NCBI GenBank assembly: GCA_966250325.1
Contig: CBINGY010000003.1
Coordinates: 62,001-126,000 of the forward strand
Origin: Jiulongibacter sp966250325
Lineage (GTDB): Bacteria > Bacteroidota > Bacteroidia > Cytophagales > Spirosomataceae
Reading direction: 5' to 3'
Length of the DNA stretch: 64,000 nucleotides
A program made the translations under genes and the position numbers. Of the stretch, positions 42,733-52,384 are shown one piece after another; the first letter of the stretch is position 1, and each line of letters opens with the position of its first letter. The notes below the pieces were generated by a model, which did not search any database, was not told the origin of the DNA, and saw nothing but the letters and a program-made list of their open reading frames with translations.

Positions 42733-43242
42733 ATGATCAAACGCTTATATATTATCCGTCATGCCCATGCAGAAGACCTTGGGAATTCTTCCATGCTGCG
42801 TGACTTTAACCGCGAACTAACTTCGAAAGGCATTATGCAGTCGGCTCGTATGGGCAGGCATTTGTTTGAATCCGGAGCAGACATTGATTATTTTGTAAGT
42901 AGCCCTGCCAACAGAGCTGCCGATACTGCCCGAATTATTCTGGAACAGCTAAAATTGGACAGAGAGAGACTTATTCTCGATGAATCGCTTTATGGGGGTG
43001 GTGCTAAGGCGTATTTGAAAATAATCAATGAGCTTCCGGATAGCGTAGAATCTGCGGGTATTTTTGGTCATAATCCCGATATTTCATTTTTCGTCGAGTA
43101 CTTAACCCGGGATGATGTGGGTGGTGGACTTAATAAAGCCACTGTGCTAATCCTGGAGTTTCCGGATTTATCCTGGGCGGAGATTTCCTCCAAAACCGGC
43201 AGTCTATCCCGAAGAATTGATGTGGCTGATCTCAAGTTTTAG
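42733..43242 (+). CDS. sixA: SixA-type phosphohistidine phosphatase
   Basis: A 169-residue histidine-phosphatase (phosphoglycerate-mutase branch) protein. The catalytic RHAHAED (His10) is followed by RELTSKGIMQSARMGRHL, SSPANRAADTARII and GHNPDISFF, giving the second His. SixA removes phosphate from His in phosphorelay proteins. Which phosphorelay it would serve is not visible. It probably shares a transcript with the CBS gene. Confidence 0.87.
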   Translation: MIKRLYIIRHAHAEDLGNSSMLRDFNRELTSKGIMQSARMGRHLFESGADIDYFVSSPANRAADTARIILEQLKLDRERLILDESLYGGGAKAYLKIINELPDSVESAGIFGHNPDISFFVEYLTRDDVGGGLNKATVLILEFPDLSWAEISSKTGSLSRRIDVADLKF

Positions 43243-43290
43243 AACTTTATTCTTTCAGAATTGTTAAATCAACAGTCAGAATTAAACCAT

Positions 43291-43428
43291 ATGAAACCGG
43301 AGAACGGGCGTAGGATATTTAAGATCGTATTTTTGCTTTTTCTGGTGGTGGTAGTGCTGGTGCTTATTGATATGGCCAGGCAAACGACTGCACCATGGAA
43401 GAAGCAGATTGAGCGGGTAACAGAATAA
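43291..43428 (+). CDS. Small membrane protein, 45 residues
   Basis: Starts at ATG 43291 and ends with TAA at 43426-43428. The sequence is MKPENGRRIFK, then a hydrophobic helix (IVFLLFLVVVVLVLIDM), then a short basic tail ending ARQTTAPWKKQIERVTE. Arg/Lys residues on both sides of the helix fit a single-pass inner-membrane protein. It follows sixA by 48 bases and precedes a terminator. Too short for domain evidence, but the composition, clean frame and terminator support a real gene. Confidence 0.6.
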   Translation: MKPENGRRIFKIVFLLFLVVVVLVLIDMARQTTAPWKKQIERVTE

Positions 43429-43437
43429 AACATAAGA

Positions 43438-43467
43438 AAACCGTAACCATAAAGCAGGCTACGGTTT
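43438..43467 (+). terminator. Bidirectional terminator
   Basis: An 8-base stem (aaaccgta/tacggttt) with a 14-base loop lies between the 45-residue gene and the convergent regulator gene. The T-run is short. Confidence 0.65.
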
Positions 43468-43485
43468 AATAATTAACCCTAAAAA

Positions 43486-43992
43486 TTATTGCTTAAATAT
43501 TTTCATGAAATTGGTTATTAACCAGTTTTCCTCAGATTTGAGTAGTGAGTCTACCGTATTGTTTGCAAAACTCGCTACCGTATTAATATCTTCAATTATC
43601 TTGAGAGCCTCCTTTTTTTCTTCCGTATCTGGTTTGAGGTCGTTAGAAATTTCCCTCATTGTGTCTAATACAGGTTCTATTTCTCTTCTCCTCCGCTCTC
43701 TGGCTATTTGACGAGCCACTTTCCAAATGTCTTTCTCAGCAATAAAATATTCTTTTCTTTCTCCCGGAAGCAGCTGCTTATATATTAATCCCCAGCTCAT
43801 AAGATCACGGAGGTTCATATTAACATTCCCTCGCGAAATCTTCAGTTCTTCCATGATTTCGTCGGCATTCAGCGATTTTGGAGAAAGCAGAAGGAGAGCA
43901 TGAATCTGAGACATGGTACGGTTTATCCCCCATTGGGTAGCAAGCGTACCCCATGTATGGATAAACTTATCCTTCGCTTCTTGTAATTCCAT
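43486..43992 (-). CDS. GbsR/MarR-family transcriptional regulator
   Basis: About 168 residues. A winged helix-turn-helix is visible in SQIHALLLLSPKSLNADEIMEELKISRGNVNMNLRDLMSWGLIYK, followed by a wing (LPGERKEYFIAE) and a helical tail for dimerisation, matching the GbsR branch. GbsR-type regulators often control osmolyte uptake or synthesis, but nothing near this gene suggests that target. I use the ATG at 43992, since the frame before it has no homology. Downstream of mrcA on the same strand but separated from it by a strong terminator. Confidence 0.85.
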   Translation of the reverse strand: MELQEAKDKFIHTWGTLATQWGINRTMSQIHALLLLSPKSLNADEIMEELKISRGNVNMNLRDLMSWGLIYKQLLPGERKEYFIAEKDIWKVARQIARERRRREIEPVLDTMREISNDLKPDTEEKKEALKIIEDINTVASFANNTVDSLLKSEENWLITNFMKIFKQ

Positions 43993-44140
43993 AAAGTCGT
44001 CTTTTAGACCAGATCTGTTAGGTTGCACGTAAGATCAGGAGTCAAAGAAAAACAAGTGTATTGAATTTTCAAAATTTTCTGAAAACATTTTAATTCCTGA
44101 ACCGGCAGAATTACTTGGAGTATTGGAATATTTCGTAGGA

Positions 44141-44178
44141 AAAAAAGAATCCCTTTCGACCGAAAGGGATTCTTTTTT
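44141..44178 (-). terminator. Strong terminator after the class A PBP gene
   Basis: Two perfect 18-base arms (aaaaaagaatccctttcg and its complement) with a tiny loop, flanked by A and T runs, follow the PBP stop by 19 bases. It isolates the regulator gene downstream. Confidence 0.95.
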
Positions 44179-44196
44179 TATGTTTTTCAGGATATC

Positions 44197-46554
44197 TCAG
44201 AGCATTTCATCCTCATCACTCGGCTTGATTACCGCCGGAGTAAATGATCTGCTGGAGTCGGCTGTAGCGTAGGTTTCATTCGGACTAAATACACAGTCAC
44301 CAGAGATGCGTACGCCTTCGGGTACTTTAAAGGTACTTCTTCCGTAATCCAGTGTTTTATCAGCGTACACTTTTTGCATGAAAAGCCCATAAGCTGGTAA
44401 TGCCATTCTACCTCCCTGGCCGAATGCCAGCGTTTTGAAGTGAACTGCACGGTCATCTGCTCCAGACCATACACCGGCTACTAGGTTAGAGGTTAATCCC
44501 ATAAACCAGCCATCCGAATAATTTGACGTGGTTCCGGTTTTCCCGGCTACCTCGTTATTATCAAGAATGCCATACCTTCCAAGACCTGTTGATGTTCCTC
44601 TGGTGGTAGCGGCACGCATCAGGTGAATCATTTTATAGGCTGATTCGGCACTGAGTACCTCTTTCTGGTCAGGTCTGTAATCACGAATGACTTCTCCGTG
44701 TTTATCTTCAATTCTTGTTACAAAAAGTGGCTCGGTGTATTTTCCTCCATTGGCAAAAACCGAATAACTACTCACAAGCTCATACAAAGAAACCTCACCT
44801 ACACCCAAACAAAGCGAAGGACTGTTCGGCAATTCACTTTCAATACCCAGCTGGTGGGCCATTTTTATGACATTCGAAGGTTTAAATTGCTTAATAAGCC
44901 GGGCACTTACCGAGTTAATTGATTTTGCCAGAGCGGTTCTGAGTGTTAACGCCTGATACGAGTACTTTCCGTCTGCGTTTTTCGGCGTGTAGGTGGTACC
45001 CACGAGGCCATCCTCGGCTCCGAAAGTAACAGGTTCGTCTACCACCGTCTCACAGGTAGAGAAGCCATTATCAATGGCGGTAACATACACGAATGGCTTA
45101 AACGTAGAACCCGGCTGGCGTTTACTTTGGGCCACCATGTCGTATTTAAAATACTTATAGTTAATTCCTCCAACCCAAGCCTTGACTTCACCGTTTCGCG
45201 GATCCATGGCCAGCATACTCATATTGAGAAATTTCTTGTAATGCCTGATGGAATCCATCGGAGATATAAGTGTATCTTTCTCTCCCTGCCAGGTGAATAT
45301 GGTCATATCGGTGGGTTTATTCATCTCAGCAAATATCTTTTGCTCATCCCCGTTGAATTTTTCTTTCAGTGAACGGTAGAGACCTGTTCTTTTCGCCACC
45401 ATTTCTATAAACCCTGGGATTTCCACATAACCGCCCGCAGAAGTTTCGGCATTTCTACGCTGAACCCAGGGATTTTGTTTGCCCCAGTGCTGGTAAAATT
45501 GCTCCTGCTGTTTGCTCATGTGCTCTACCATAGCTTCTTCTGCATACCGCTGCATGCGGGAATCAATGGTGGTATATATTCTCAGGCCTTTGGTGTACAA
45601 ATCTTCTGGTTTATAGCCGTATTTCTGTATTTCTTCCTTTGCCCAATCTTTGAGGAACTGTCTGAAATAGGGTGCAGGCCCGTTGTTGTGAGAATCTGGT
45701 GAGTAATTAAGCTCAATATCTTCCTCTTTTAACTGATCAAACTCATCTTTGGTAAGTTTGCCGTAATGTACCATTTGAGCCAGTACCACATTTCTTCGCG
45801 GCTTGGCGTACTCTGGTCTGAACTTAGGATTGAATCTGGATGGATTCTGAATCATCCCTACTAAAAGGGCAGCCTCATTAGTGGTGAGATCTGAAGGCTT
45901 TTTCTGAAAGTAGGTTTTGGCAGCAGATTTTATCCCGTGTGCACCACTACTGAACTCAATGGTATCCAGATACATTTTCATGATCTCTTTTTTGGTGTAT
46001 CTCTTTTCCAGTTTAACTGCCGTAATCCATTCCTTGGTTTTGATAACCAGTGTTCTTACTACGGGTACTTTGTAAAGAATACCTTCAAAGGATTCGTCAT
46101 TTCTCAATCGGAAAAGATTTTTGGCCAGCTGCTGGGTTATGGTGCTTCCTCCGCCATCCGGGCTGAGAGTGACTAAACCTTTTACCACACGCAACATAGA
46201 ACGGGCGTCTATCCCTCCATGACGGTCAAATCGTACATCTTCAGTAGCTATGAGGGCATCAATAATTTTGGGTGAAAGTTCTTCAAAATCAACGGGGCTT
46301 CGGTTTCCTGACTCATAGAAGAATTTGCCGAGTACTTTTCCGTCAGCAGATATGATTTCTGAGGCTATTTCGCTTTTGGGATTATCCAGATCATCTACAC
46401 CGGGCATTCTGCCAAAAAGCCAGAACAGGTTAAAGTTAACAGCCAGCAGATACACCAGAAAGAGGCCTATTCCTCCGAAAAAAATCAGGTAAAAGAAGTT
46501 GACCAGCTTGTAGAATTTGCCCTTAGCCAGAAAGCCTATGGTCGGTATTTTCAT
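44197..46554 (-). CDS. mrcA: Class A penicillin-binding protein (PBP1A type)
   Basis: A 785-residue bifunctional enzyme that polymerises and cross-links peptidoglycan. One membrane helix (about 20-42) is followed by the GT51 transglycosylase domain: LIATEDVRFDRHGGID with catalytic Glu105, and GGSTITQQLAKNLF. The transpeptidase has GSTFK (nucleophile Ser483), SINSVS and GKTGTT. Length is normal for PBP1A. The C-terminal tail is acidic (PSDEDEML). The next gene upstream, tsaD, ends 91 bases before this start. Confidence 0.95.
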   Translation of the reverse strand: MKIPTIGFLAKGKFYKLVNFFYLIFFGGIGLFLVYLLAVNFNLFWLFGRMPGVDDLDNPKSEIASEIISADGKVLGKFFYESGNRSPVDFEELSPKIIDALIATEDVRFDRHGGIDARSMLRVVKGLVTLSPDGGGSTITQQLAKNLFRLRNDESFEGILYKVPVVRTLVIKTKEWITAVKLEKRYTKKEIMKMYLDTIEFSSGAHGIKSAAKTYFQKKPSDLTTNEAALLVGMIQNPSRFNPKFRPEYAKPRRNVVLAQMVHYGKLTKDEFDQLKEEDIELNYSPDSHNNGPAPYFRQFLKDWAKEEIQKYGYKPEDLYTKGLRIYTTIDSRMQRYAEEAMVEHMSKQQEQFYQHWGKQNPWVQRRNAETSAGGYVEIPGFIEMVAKRTGLYRSLKEKFNGDEQKIFAEMNKPTDMTIFTWQGEKDTLISPMDSIRHYKKFLNMSMLAMDPRNGEVKAWVGGINYKYFKYDMVAQSKRQPGSTFKPFVYVTAIDNGFSTCETVVDEPVTFGAEDGLVGTTYTPKNADGKYSYQALTLRTALAKSINSVSARLIKQFKPSNVIKMAHQLGIESELPNSPSLCLGVGEVSLYELVSSYSVFANGGKYTEPLFVTRIEDKHGEVIRDYRPDQKEVLSAESAYKMIHLMRAATTRGTSTGLGRYGILDNNEVAGKTGTTSNYSDGWFMGLTSNLVAGVWSGADDRAVHFKTLAFGQGGRMALPAYGLFMQKVYADKTLDYGRSTFKVPEGVRISGDCVFSPNETYATADSSRSFTPAVIKPSDEDEML

Positions 46555-46644
46555 ATAGGAAAACCTTTGAGTTTAACCCTCAAATTTAAGGGTTTTGGCT
46601 TATTAACGAACCGGCAGGAGCTTTAATTTTGGAATGAAGGAGAA

Positions 46645-47655
46645 TTACAAACTATACCGCGGCATAGGACTAATCTCCTGCCCGGTAAATTGCCCGGCCT
46701 GGTACTTGTACCATGCTGCCATAGCTATCATACCGGCATTGTCTGTGCAGTATTCAAACCGGGGAATAAAAATGTTCCAGTTTTCTTTTTCTGCCATTTC
46801 CTGTAATGCTGCCCTCAGTCCTGAGTTTGCCGCTACTCCTCCCGCAATAGCTATATTTTTGATTTTCAGAGATCGGGACGCTTTTTTTAATTTTTGGAGA
46901 AGGGATTTTATCAGGGTGGATTGATAAGAAGCACAAATATCTGAGATATTCTGTTCGATGAAATCAGGGTTTTCTTTTACGTTTTTCTGCAAAAAGTAAA
47001 GCAGCGAGGTTTTTATTCCGGAGAAGGAAAAACTTAAACCCGGCATTTCTGAAACAGGGAATTGGAAGAGATCCGGATTACCTTCTGAGGCATATTTATC
47101 AATCATGGGGCCGCCCGGATAGGGGAGTCCCAGCATTTTTGCGGCTTTGTCAAAAGCCTCTCCTACGGCATCATCACGGGTTTCTCCCAGAATTTCCATA
47201 TCCAGATGACTCCTAACCAACACCAATTGCGTGTGTCCGCCACTAACTGTAAGGCAAATGAAAGGGAATTCTGGTTGAGGATCATCTATAAAATGGGCCA
47301 GAATGTGGGCTTGCATATGATTTACCTCTATCAGCGGAATCTCATTGGCCAGTGCAAAGCCTTTGGCAAAAGAGGTACCCACAAGTAACGAACCCAACAA
47401 ACCCGGGCCGCGGGTGAAACCTACTGCTTTGATGTCGTTTTTTGTTATCTTTGCCTGTTTAATGGCCGCTTCCACAACAGGTAAAATGTGCTGCTGATGG
47501 GCTCTGGAAGCCAGCTCGGGTACCACGCCTCCATACTTTTCATGGATAACCTGCGTAGAAACAATGTTGGATTTGACCCGCCCGTTAATAAGTATTGCGG
47601 CGGAGGTTTCATCGCAGGAAGATTCAATAGCCAAAAGGACGTTGTTTTCTGGCAT
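46645..47655 (-). CDS. tsaD: tRNA N6-adenosine threonylcarbamoyltransferase
   Basis: A 336-residue ASKHA-fold protein that makes t6A37 in ANN-decoding tRNAs together with TsaB, TsaC and TsaE. Metal ligands are in EVNHMQAHILAHF, and the nucleotide motifs include LLAIESSCDETSAA, TVSGGHTQLVLV and IAGGVAANSGLRA. Length is standard. It diverges from tamB. A TAATTTTG box (47683-47676 on this strand) lies about 20 bases before the ATG, though no -33 partner is visible. Confidence 0.96.
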   Translation of the reverse strand: MPENNVLLAIESSCDETSAAILINGRVKSNIVSTQVIHEKYGGVVPELASRAHQQHILPVVEAAIKQAKITKNDIKAVGFTRGPGLLGSLLVGTSFAKGFALANEIPLIEVNHMQAHILAHFIDDPQPEFPFICLTVSGGHTQLVLVRSHLDMEILGETRDDAVGEAFDKAAKMLGLPYPGGPMIDKYASEGNPDLFQFPVSEMPGLSFSFSGIKTSLLYFLQKNVKENPDFIEQNISDICASYQSTLIKSLLQKLKKASRSLKIKNIAIAGGVAANSGLRAALQEMAEKENWNIFIPRFEYCTDNAGMIAMAAWYKYQAGQFTGQEISPMPRYSL

Positions 47656-47693
47656 TCAGCAGGTCAATTGAACCGCAAAATTAGAAGATTCAG

Positions 47694-50600
47694 TTGAAAA
47701 AAGGGTTAAAATTAGGGTTCAGAACATTTATCTTTCTGCTGCTTCTTTTTGCAGGGGTGGGTGTACTGATTATTTATGCCTTGCAATACTCAGAGATTCA
47801 GACCAGTCTCACGCAAAGATCAGCCACCTGGTTATCAGGTAAGCTTGGTTCAAAAGTTACGGTAGGAAATGTACAAATCAGCTGGCTTGACGAAATACAT
47901 CTGGAAGATGTGAATGTGAAGGATTTGGAAGGCCATGACCTGATTTACGTCCGTGAAATTTATGTGAACTGTAAATCCAACTTTATTTTCCGGCCATCAG
48001 AGGTCATACAGACTAATTTTCAATGGTCACCCTTACATTTTGACATTCAATATACTCCTGAAAGGTTTCTCAGTTTTGATAATAATCTTGATTTCGTCAT
48101 GCTAAGAGAGCCCGATGTAAAGCTGCTTCGGGATGATCGCGGTCTGAATATGGATCGGTGGATTGCCAATCTTTCAAAGCTGAATTCGGGTAAAAAGAAA
48201 TCGAAGGGTAATAAGCCTTTTACTATTGATGAGGCTATCGTTGAAGATGGAACTTTTGAGCTTTCAGATCCACGGAAAAAACCTTTTGAACAAGGCCTTT
48301 TTGATTATTTTAATTTTAGGGTGACCTCAATTGACGGAAACCTGAAAAACTTTTTTGTTCAGGGTGATACCATACAGTTTGCAGGAACCAACATTCGTGG
48401 CAGAGAGCTTCGCTCAGGTCTAAACATTAAGAATATTGACACCGATTTCTTTTACTCCAGAGATCAAATGCTTCTTGAAAATCTGGATGCACGGATTAAT
48501 GATTCTGAGATTCATGACTTTCTGGGATTTTACTACGATGGCCCATCGGCTTTTAACCGATTTAATACCGAGGTGGAAATCAAGGCTCATCTGAACGGGT
48601 CAAAACTCGATGCTCAGGATTTGGGAAGGTTCTCGCTGGCTATGTATAAATACAAGGAAAAGTATCTGGTGAGTGGAGATGTTTTGGGAAAGGTCTCAGA
48701 TTTGTATGTAGATAACCTTTCTCTAGGCTTTGGAAACGGAAGCTACCTGAGAGGAAAGGGTCATTTTGAAGGTTTTCCGGATGTAGTAAACGCATTTTAT
48801 CACCTTGATCTTACGGATTCCCGTATTCTTGCAGAAGATTCCCGGCAATATTCCGGAGAGCAGGTGTATAAAAAATACGGTCCTTTGTTTGGGCAGGTCG
48901 ATTTCAAAGGACTCTTTAAAGGTACTTACAAAGATTTTATTACTGATGCCGAGATAAATTCGAGTGCCTTGGGTAAGCTGAATGGGAAAATTCAGTTTAT
49001 TACAGACCCGACAAGTAATGTACCCACGTACAATGCTGACCTTACGGGGAGAGAAATTGCCATAGGTAAACTTTTAGGCGAAGAGCAATTACTCGATAGG
49101 ATTTCTTTTCAGGGTAAGGTCAAAGGAGGAGGTTCTACTCTAAAAAATACGTTTCTCGACCTGAGCGGTGATGTTCAGTCTTTTCGGTTTGATCGCTATG
49201 TTTATCAAAATATCAAATTGGATGGAGTGCTCAGGTCTTCAAGATTTGATGGTAAAGTACAAATCAATGATCCTAATCTGAGGGCTCATGCCGATGGCTC
49301 GCTGCAATTAAGCAAGTGGGAAAATCTCACACGAATCAAAGGGAAAATAGAAAAAGCCAATCTTGAGAAGTTGGGGTTTGCTTCGCAAAATATGGTGCTT
49401 GAAACCAATTTTGATATGGATGTGACCGGTAGTACAGTGGATGAACTGCTGGGAACGGCTGACTTCGAAAACACTTTTCTGTACACAGATCAGCGAAATC
49501 TGGTAATTGACTGGATTCAGTTTGTAAGTATGGAAAAGGGAGATTCAAAGGTGCTGGGGATGAATTCTGCCTATGCCGATGCCAGTATATCGGGTAATTT
49601 TAAACCTTCTGTACTTATCAGAGATCTGGACGAATTACTAGGTGAATACAAGCTTTACTTTAGCGGTACAGAAGCAGACCGGGCTACTTATTATGCCGCG
49701 AAAAAGCCAGATTCATTAACATCAGGCTACTCTGCTGATTACTCAGTTTTACTTAAAGACACTAAAGATTTTTTTGAGTTCTATCAGCCAGATTTTTCTA
49801 TTTCAAAGAATACGCTGGTTTCAGGAAAGATGAAAATTCAATCCACCTCACAGTTTACCCTATACTCTGAAATTGATACGGTCACGTATAAAGGCAATCA
49901 GCTCGTTAATAATGAAATTGACTTTTTTTCGTCCAAAGAGTCTTTTTCACAAAAAGTACTGACTTCCCTGATTTTTTCGTCTGAAGAACAGCGGCTGGCA
50001 AATAAACTGGAAACGGAGCGGCTGGAGCTAAGCGGGTCCTGGGGTGATACCGGTTTTATCAATTTTGATGGCGGAATTCGTCAAAAAAACAGTTCCAACA
50101 AAGCTCAGCTTTATGGCGAGGTGGCCTTTCTCAGGGATGGTTTCACTGTACGTGTAAACCCCAGAAACAGCATGGTAGATCTGCTGGATTATCGCTGGAA
50201 GTTTGACAAACAAAACCGGGTTACCGTTAAGGGAAACGAGATTCAGTTTGAAGATTTCAGAATATCCAATGACGAACAGAGTATTGCATTAAGTGGATTT
50301 ATTTCGCCAGACTCTTCAAAACAGCTTTTTGCAGCTATTAATCATTTTGATCTGCGTGCTTTGCAGCCCCTGGCAGCTCTTCAGATTGAAGGTATTGCAG
50401 ACGGTGACGTATCTATGAGTAATTATTACGGAAGTCCGATCTTATTAAGCGATGCCGTGATTTCATCTCTTCGCTATAAAAATATACTGGTGGGCGATGT
50501 GAAGGCGGTAATCGATTGGGATAACGTGCAAAGTATGGTGAAAGTGGACTCACGAATTGAGCTCGAGGGTACAGAGATAATGACCGCCAAAGGCACTTAT

Positions 50601-52379
50601 GATCCGGATTCTCCCGGGGGAATGAACCTTACGGCAACGCTTGACGACGCGAGCCTCGAAATTTTCGGAACATTTGTAGATGAAGTTTTTTCTGATCTCA
50701 AGGGAAAGGCCGATGGTCGTATTCGAGTTACCGGTGATCCCAGAGATCCGCTGTTACGGGGAGAGATAAAGCTTGCAAAAGGGCAGCTTAGGATAAACGC
50801 CACAGGTTCATATCTCTTTTTTGATGATACCGTGTATCTCAACGAAGAGGGTTTTGTAGCAGGTCCAGATGGTTTTACGGTATATGACGCTCCGATTAAT
50901 GGACATAGAGCTACTCTTGAAGGTGGGGTGTTTAACGGGGGAGATGGTAATTTTATGTTAGGTCTTCATGGATATATGCGTGATCCCAATGGTTTCATTT
51001 TACTTAATACCTCTTTAAAGGATAATGATACGTTTTACGGGACGGCTTTTGTAAGTGGTGATATTCATATTACAGGTGATCTTTCCAATGTGGGAATCTC
51101 AGCAAACCTTACGAGTAGGAAAAACACGAAAATTACCATACCCCTTGATAATGAGGCCAGTGTAAATACCAGTGAAGTTGCTATACCTTTTGCTACGAAA
51201 CCTGTGATTTTGGAGGAGGGCCAGAAATCGGATATGAATAAGATCAATCTCAGTGGAGTTAAAATGGCCTTTAATCTCACCATTACCCCGGAGGCTGAAT
51301 GTGAAATCATTTTTGACCGTGCGAACAATGACAAGTTGAATGCTTTTGGCAATAGCCGGTTGCGAATCGAATACGACACACGCAATGAAAGCTTCACAAT
51401 GAGTGGTCCTTATGAGGTTACCTCTGGTAAGTATGATTTTAGCTTCCAAAACCTGGCCTCACTCAGAAAGTTTGACATCATGGAAGGAAGCCGCATAACC
51501 TGGTCTGGGGATCCCTACGGAGCTGTTCTGAATGTGCGTGCAGCTTATACTGCAAACGTAGATATCAATGGAATTTTGCTTTCAGATAATATCGGAAGCT
51601 CGGGTAATTCCAATGAGGCCCCGCGGTATCCTGTCTCCGTTATTGTGACACTGACCGACCAGCTGGAAACACCAACTATCAATTACAGTCTTGATTTTGA
51701 CGAAAGCCGGATTCCAAACCGTTTTCAGACTGAAATTCTGGCCTTTGAGCAGAGACTTAGGGAAGATGAGCGATTAAGAAGCCTGAATGTGAGCACCGTT
51801 ATCGCTCTAAACAGTTTGTATGCTGAAAATGACCCTTTACAAGGTTTTGATCAGCAGTTTCTTATTGATAATCTGAATAGTATGCTTTCTAATCAGATCG
51901 GTAATCTGGCCAATAAACTGGATCCGAACCTGGAGTTTGGGGTATTACTGGGAGATTTCAGACAAAATCTGCTGAATAATATGCAGCTTAATTTCAGCTA
52001 CAGGTTTTTGAATAACAGAATAAAATTGAGTGGTCGCAGTTCCTATTCGTACGGGCTCACCGAAGATGCCCTGAATAATAACAATACCGTAATCCCTACT
52101 CAGGGACAGCTTACAGTAGGAGGAGAGTTGGAGTATTTGCTGTCGGAAGATGGAGTTTGGAGGCTAAAAGTACATTCGCGAAGCGTCCCTTTTTCCAATT
52201 ATACGATTAATTTCAATTCTGGAGGTAACGTGATGGTTTCTGGTTTCAATGTTCTTTTTTCCAGAAACTTTAATTCATTCTTTCGGAAAAGTACACACAG
52301 AATACCTGTGGGAGTAGGTCGCAAAGAAGAGGATGAGACAGCCCCGGAGGTTTTGGTTCCACAAAAACCGGTTCGGTAA
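47694..52379 (+). CDS. tamB: TamB/AsmA-like phospholipid-transfer protein
   Basis: A very long periplasmic protein of 1561 residues with one N-terminal membrane anchor (about 8-30; TTG start). An AsmA-like start (KLGSKVTVGNVQISWLDEIHLEDVNVKDLEG) is followed by a repetitive beta-rich body and a C-terminal DUF490 region, with GATG-free motifs such as NIGSSGN..., ILAFEQRLRED and NLANKLDPNLEFGVLLGDF. The family forms a hydrophobic groove between membranes that carries phospholipid. No TamA with POTRA domains is in the window; the BamA-like barrel at 31 kb is not a match. Confidence 0.92.
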   Translation: MKKGLKLGFRTFIFLLLLFAGVGVLIIYALQYSEIQTSLTQRSATWLSGKLGSKVTVGNVQISWLDEIHLEDVNVKDLEGHDLIYVREIYVNCKSNFIFRPSEVIQTNFQWSPLHFDIQYTPERFLSFDNNLDFVMLREPDVKLLRDDRGLNMDRWIANLSKLNSGKKKSKGNKPFTIDEAIVEDGTFELSDPRKKPFEQGLFDYFNFRVTSIDGNLKNFFVQGDTIQFAGTNIRGRELRSGLNIKNIDTDFFYSRDQMLLENLDARINDSEIHDFLGFYYDGPSAFNRFNTEVEIKAHLNGSKLDAQDLGRFSLAMYKYKEKYLVSGDVLGKVSDLYVDNLSLGFGNGSYLRGKGHFEGFPDVVNAFYHLDLTDSRILAEDSRQYSGEQVYKKYGPLFGQVDFKGLFKGTYKDFITDAEINSSALGKLNGKIQFITDPTSNVPTYNADLTGREIAIGKLLGEEQLLDRISFQGKVKGGGSTLKNTFLDLSGDVQSFRFDRYVYQNIKLDGVLRSSRFDGKVQINDPNLRAHADGSLQLSKWENLTRIKGKIEKANLEKLGFASQNMVLETNFDMDVTGSTVDELLGTADFENTFLYTDQRNLVIDWIQFVSMEKGDSKVLGMNSAYADASISGNFKPSVLIRDLDELLGEYKLYFSGTEADRATYYAAKKPDSLTSGYSADYSVLLKDTKDFFEFYQPDFSISKNTLVSGKMKIQSTSQFTLYSEIDTVTYKGNQLVNNEIDFFSSKESFSQKVLTSLIFSSEEQRLANKLETERLELSGSWGDTGFINFDGGIRQKNSSNKAQLYGEVAFLRDGFTVRVNPRNSMVDLLDYRWKFDKQNRVTVKGNEIQFEDFRISNDEQSIALSGFISPDSSKQLFAAINHFDLRALQPLAALQIEGIADGDVSMSNYYGSPILLSDAVISSLRYKNILVGDVKAVIDWDNVQSMVKVDSRIELEGTEIMTAKGTYDPDSPGGMNLTATLDDASLEIFGTFVDEVFSDLKGKADGRIRVTGDPRDPLLRGEIKLAKGQLRINATGSYLFFDDTVYLNEEGFVAGPDGFTVYDAPINGHRATLEGGVFNGGDGNFMLGLHGYMRDPNGFILLNTSLKDNDTFYGTAFVSGDIHITGDLSNVGISANLTSRKNTKITIPLDNEASVNTSEVAIPFATKPVILEEGQKSDMNKINLSGVKMAFNLTITPEAECEIIFDRANNDKLNAFGNSRLRIEYDTRNESFTMSGPYEVTSGKYDFSFQNLASLRKFDIMEGSRITWSGDPYGAVLNVRAAYTANVDINGILLSDNIGSSGNSNEAPRYPVSVIVTLTDQLETPTINYSLDFDESRIPNRFQTEILAFEQRLREDERLRSLNVSTVIALNSLYAENDPLQGFDQQFLIDNLNSMLSNQIGNLANKLDPNLEFGVLLGDFRQNLLNNMQLNFSYRFLNNRIKLSGRSSYSYGLTEDALNNNNTVIPTQGQLTVGGELEYLLSEDGVWRLKVHSRSVPFSNYTINFNSGGNVMVSGFNVLFSRNFNSFFRKSTHRIPVGVGRKEEDETAPEVLVPQKPVR

Positions 52380-52384
52380 ATTGC

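Noticed and set aside
46555..46644. Weak inverted repeat (aaccct...agggtt) between tsaD and the PBP gene
   Set aside because: Only a six-base stem and no proper T-run for either strand, so I do not call a terminator.
30992..52379. Pairing of the BamA-like barrel with TamB as a TamA-TamB system
   Set aside because: The genes are 16 kb apart and the barrel lacks POTRA domains, which TamA needs to contact TamB.
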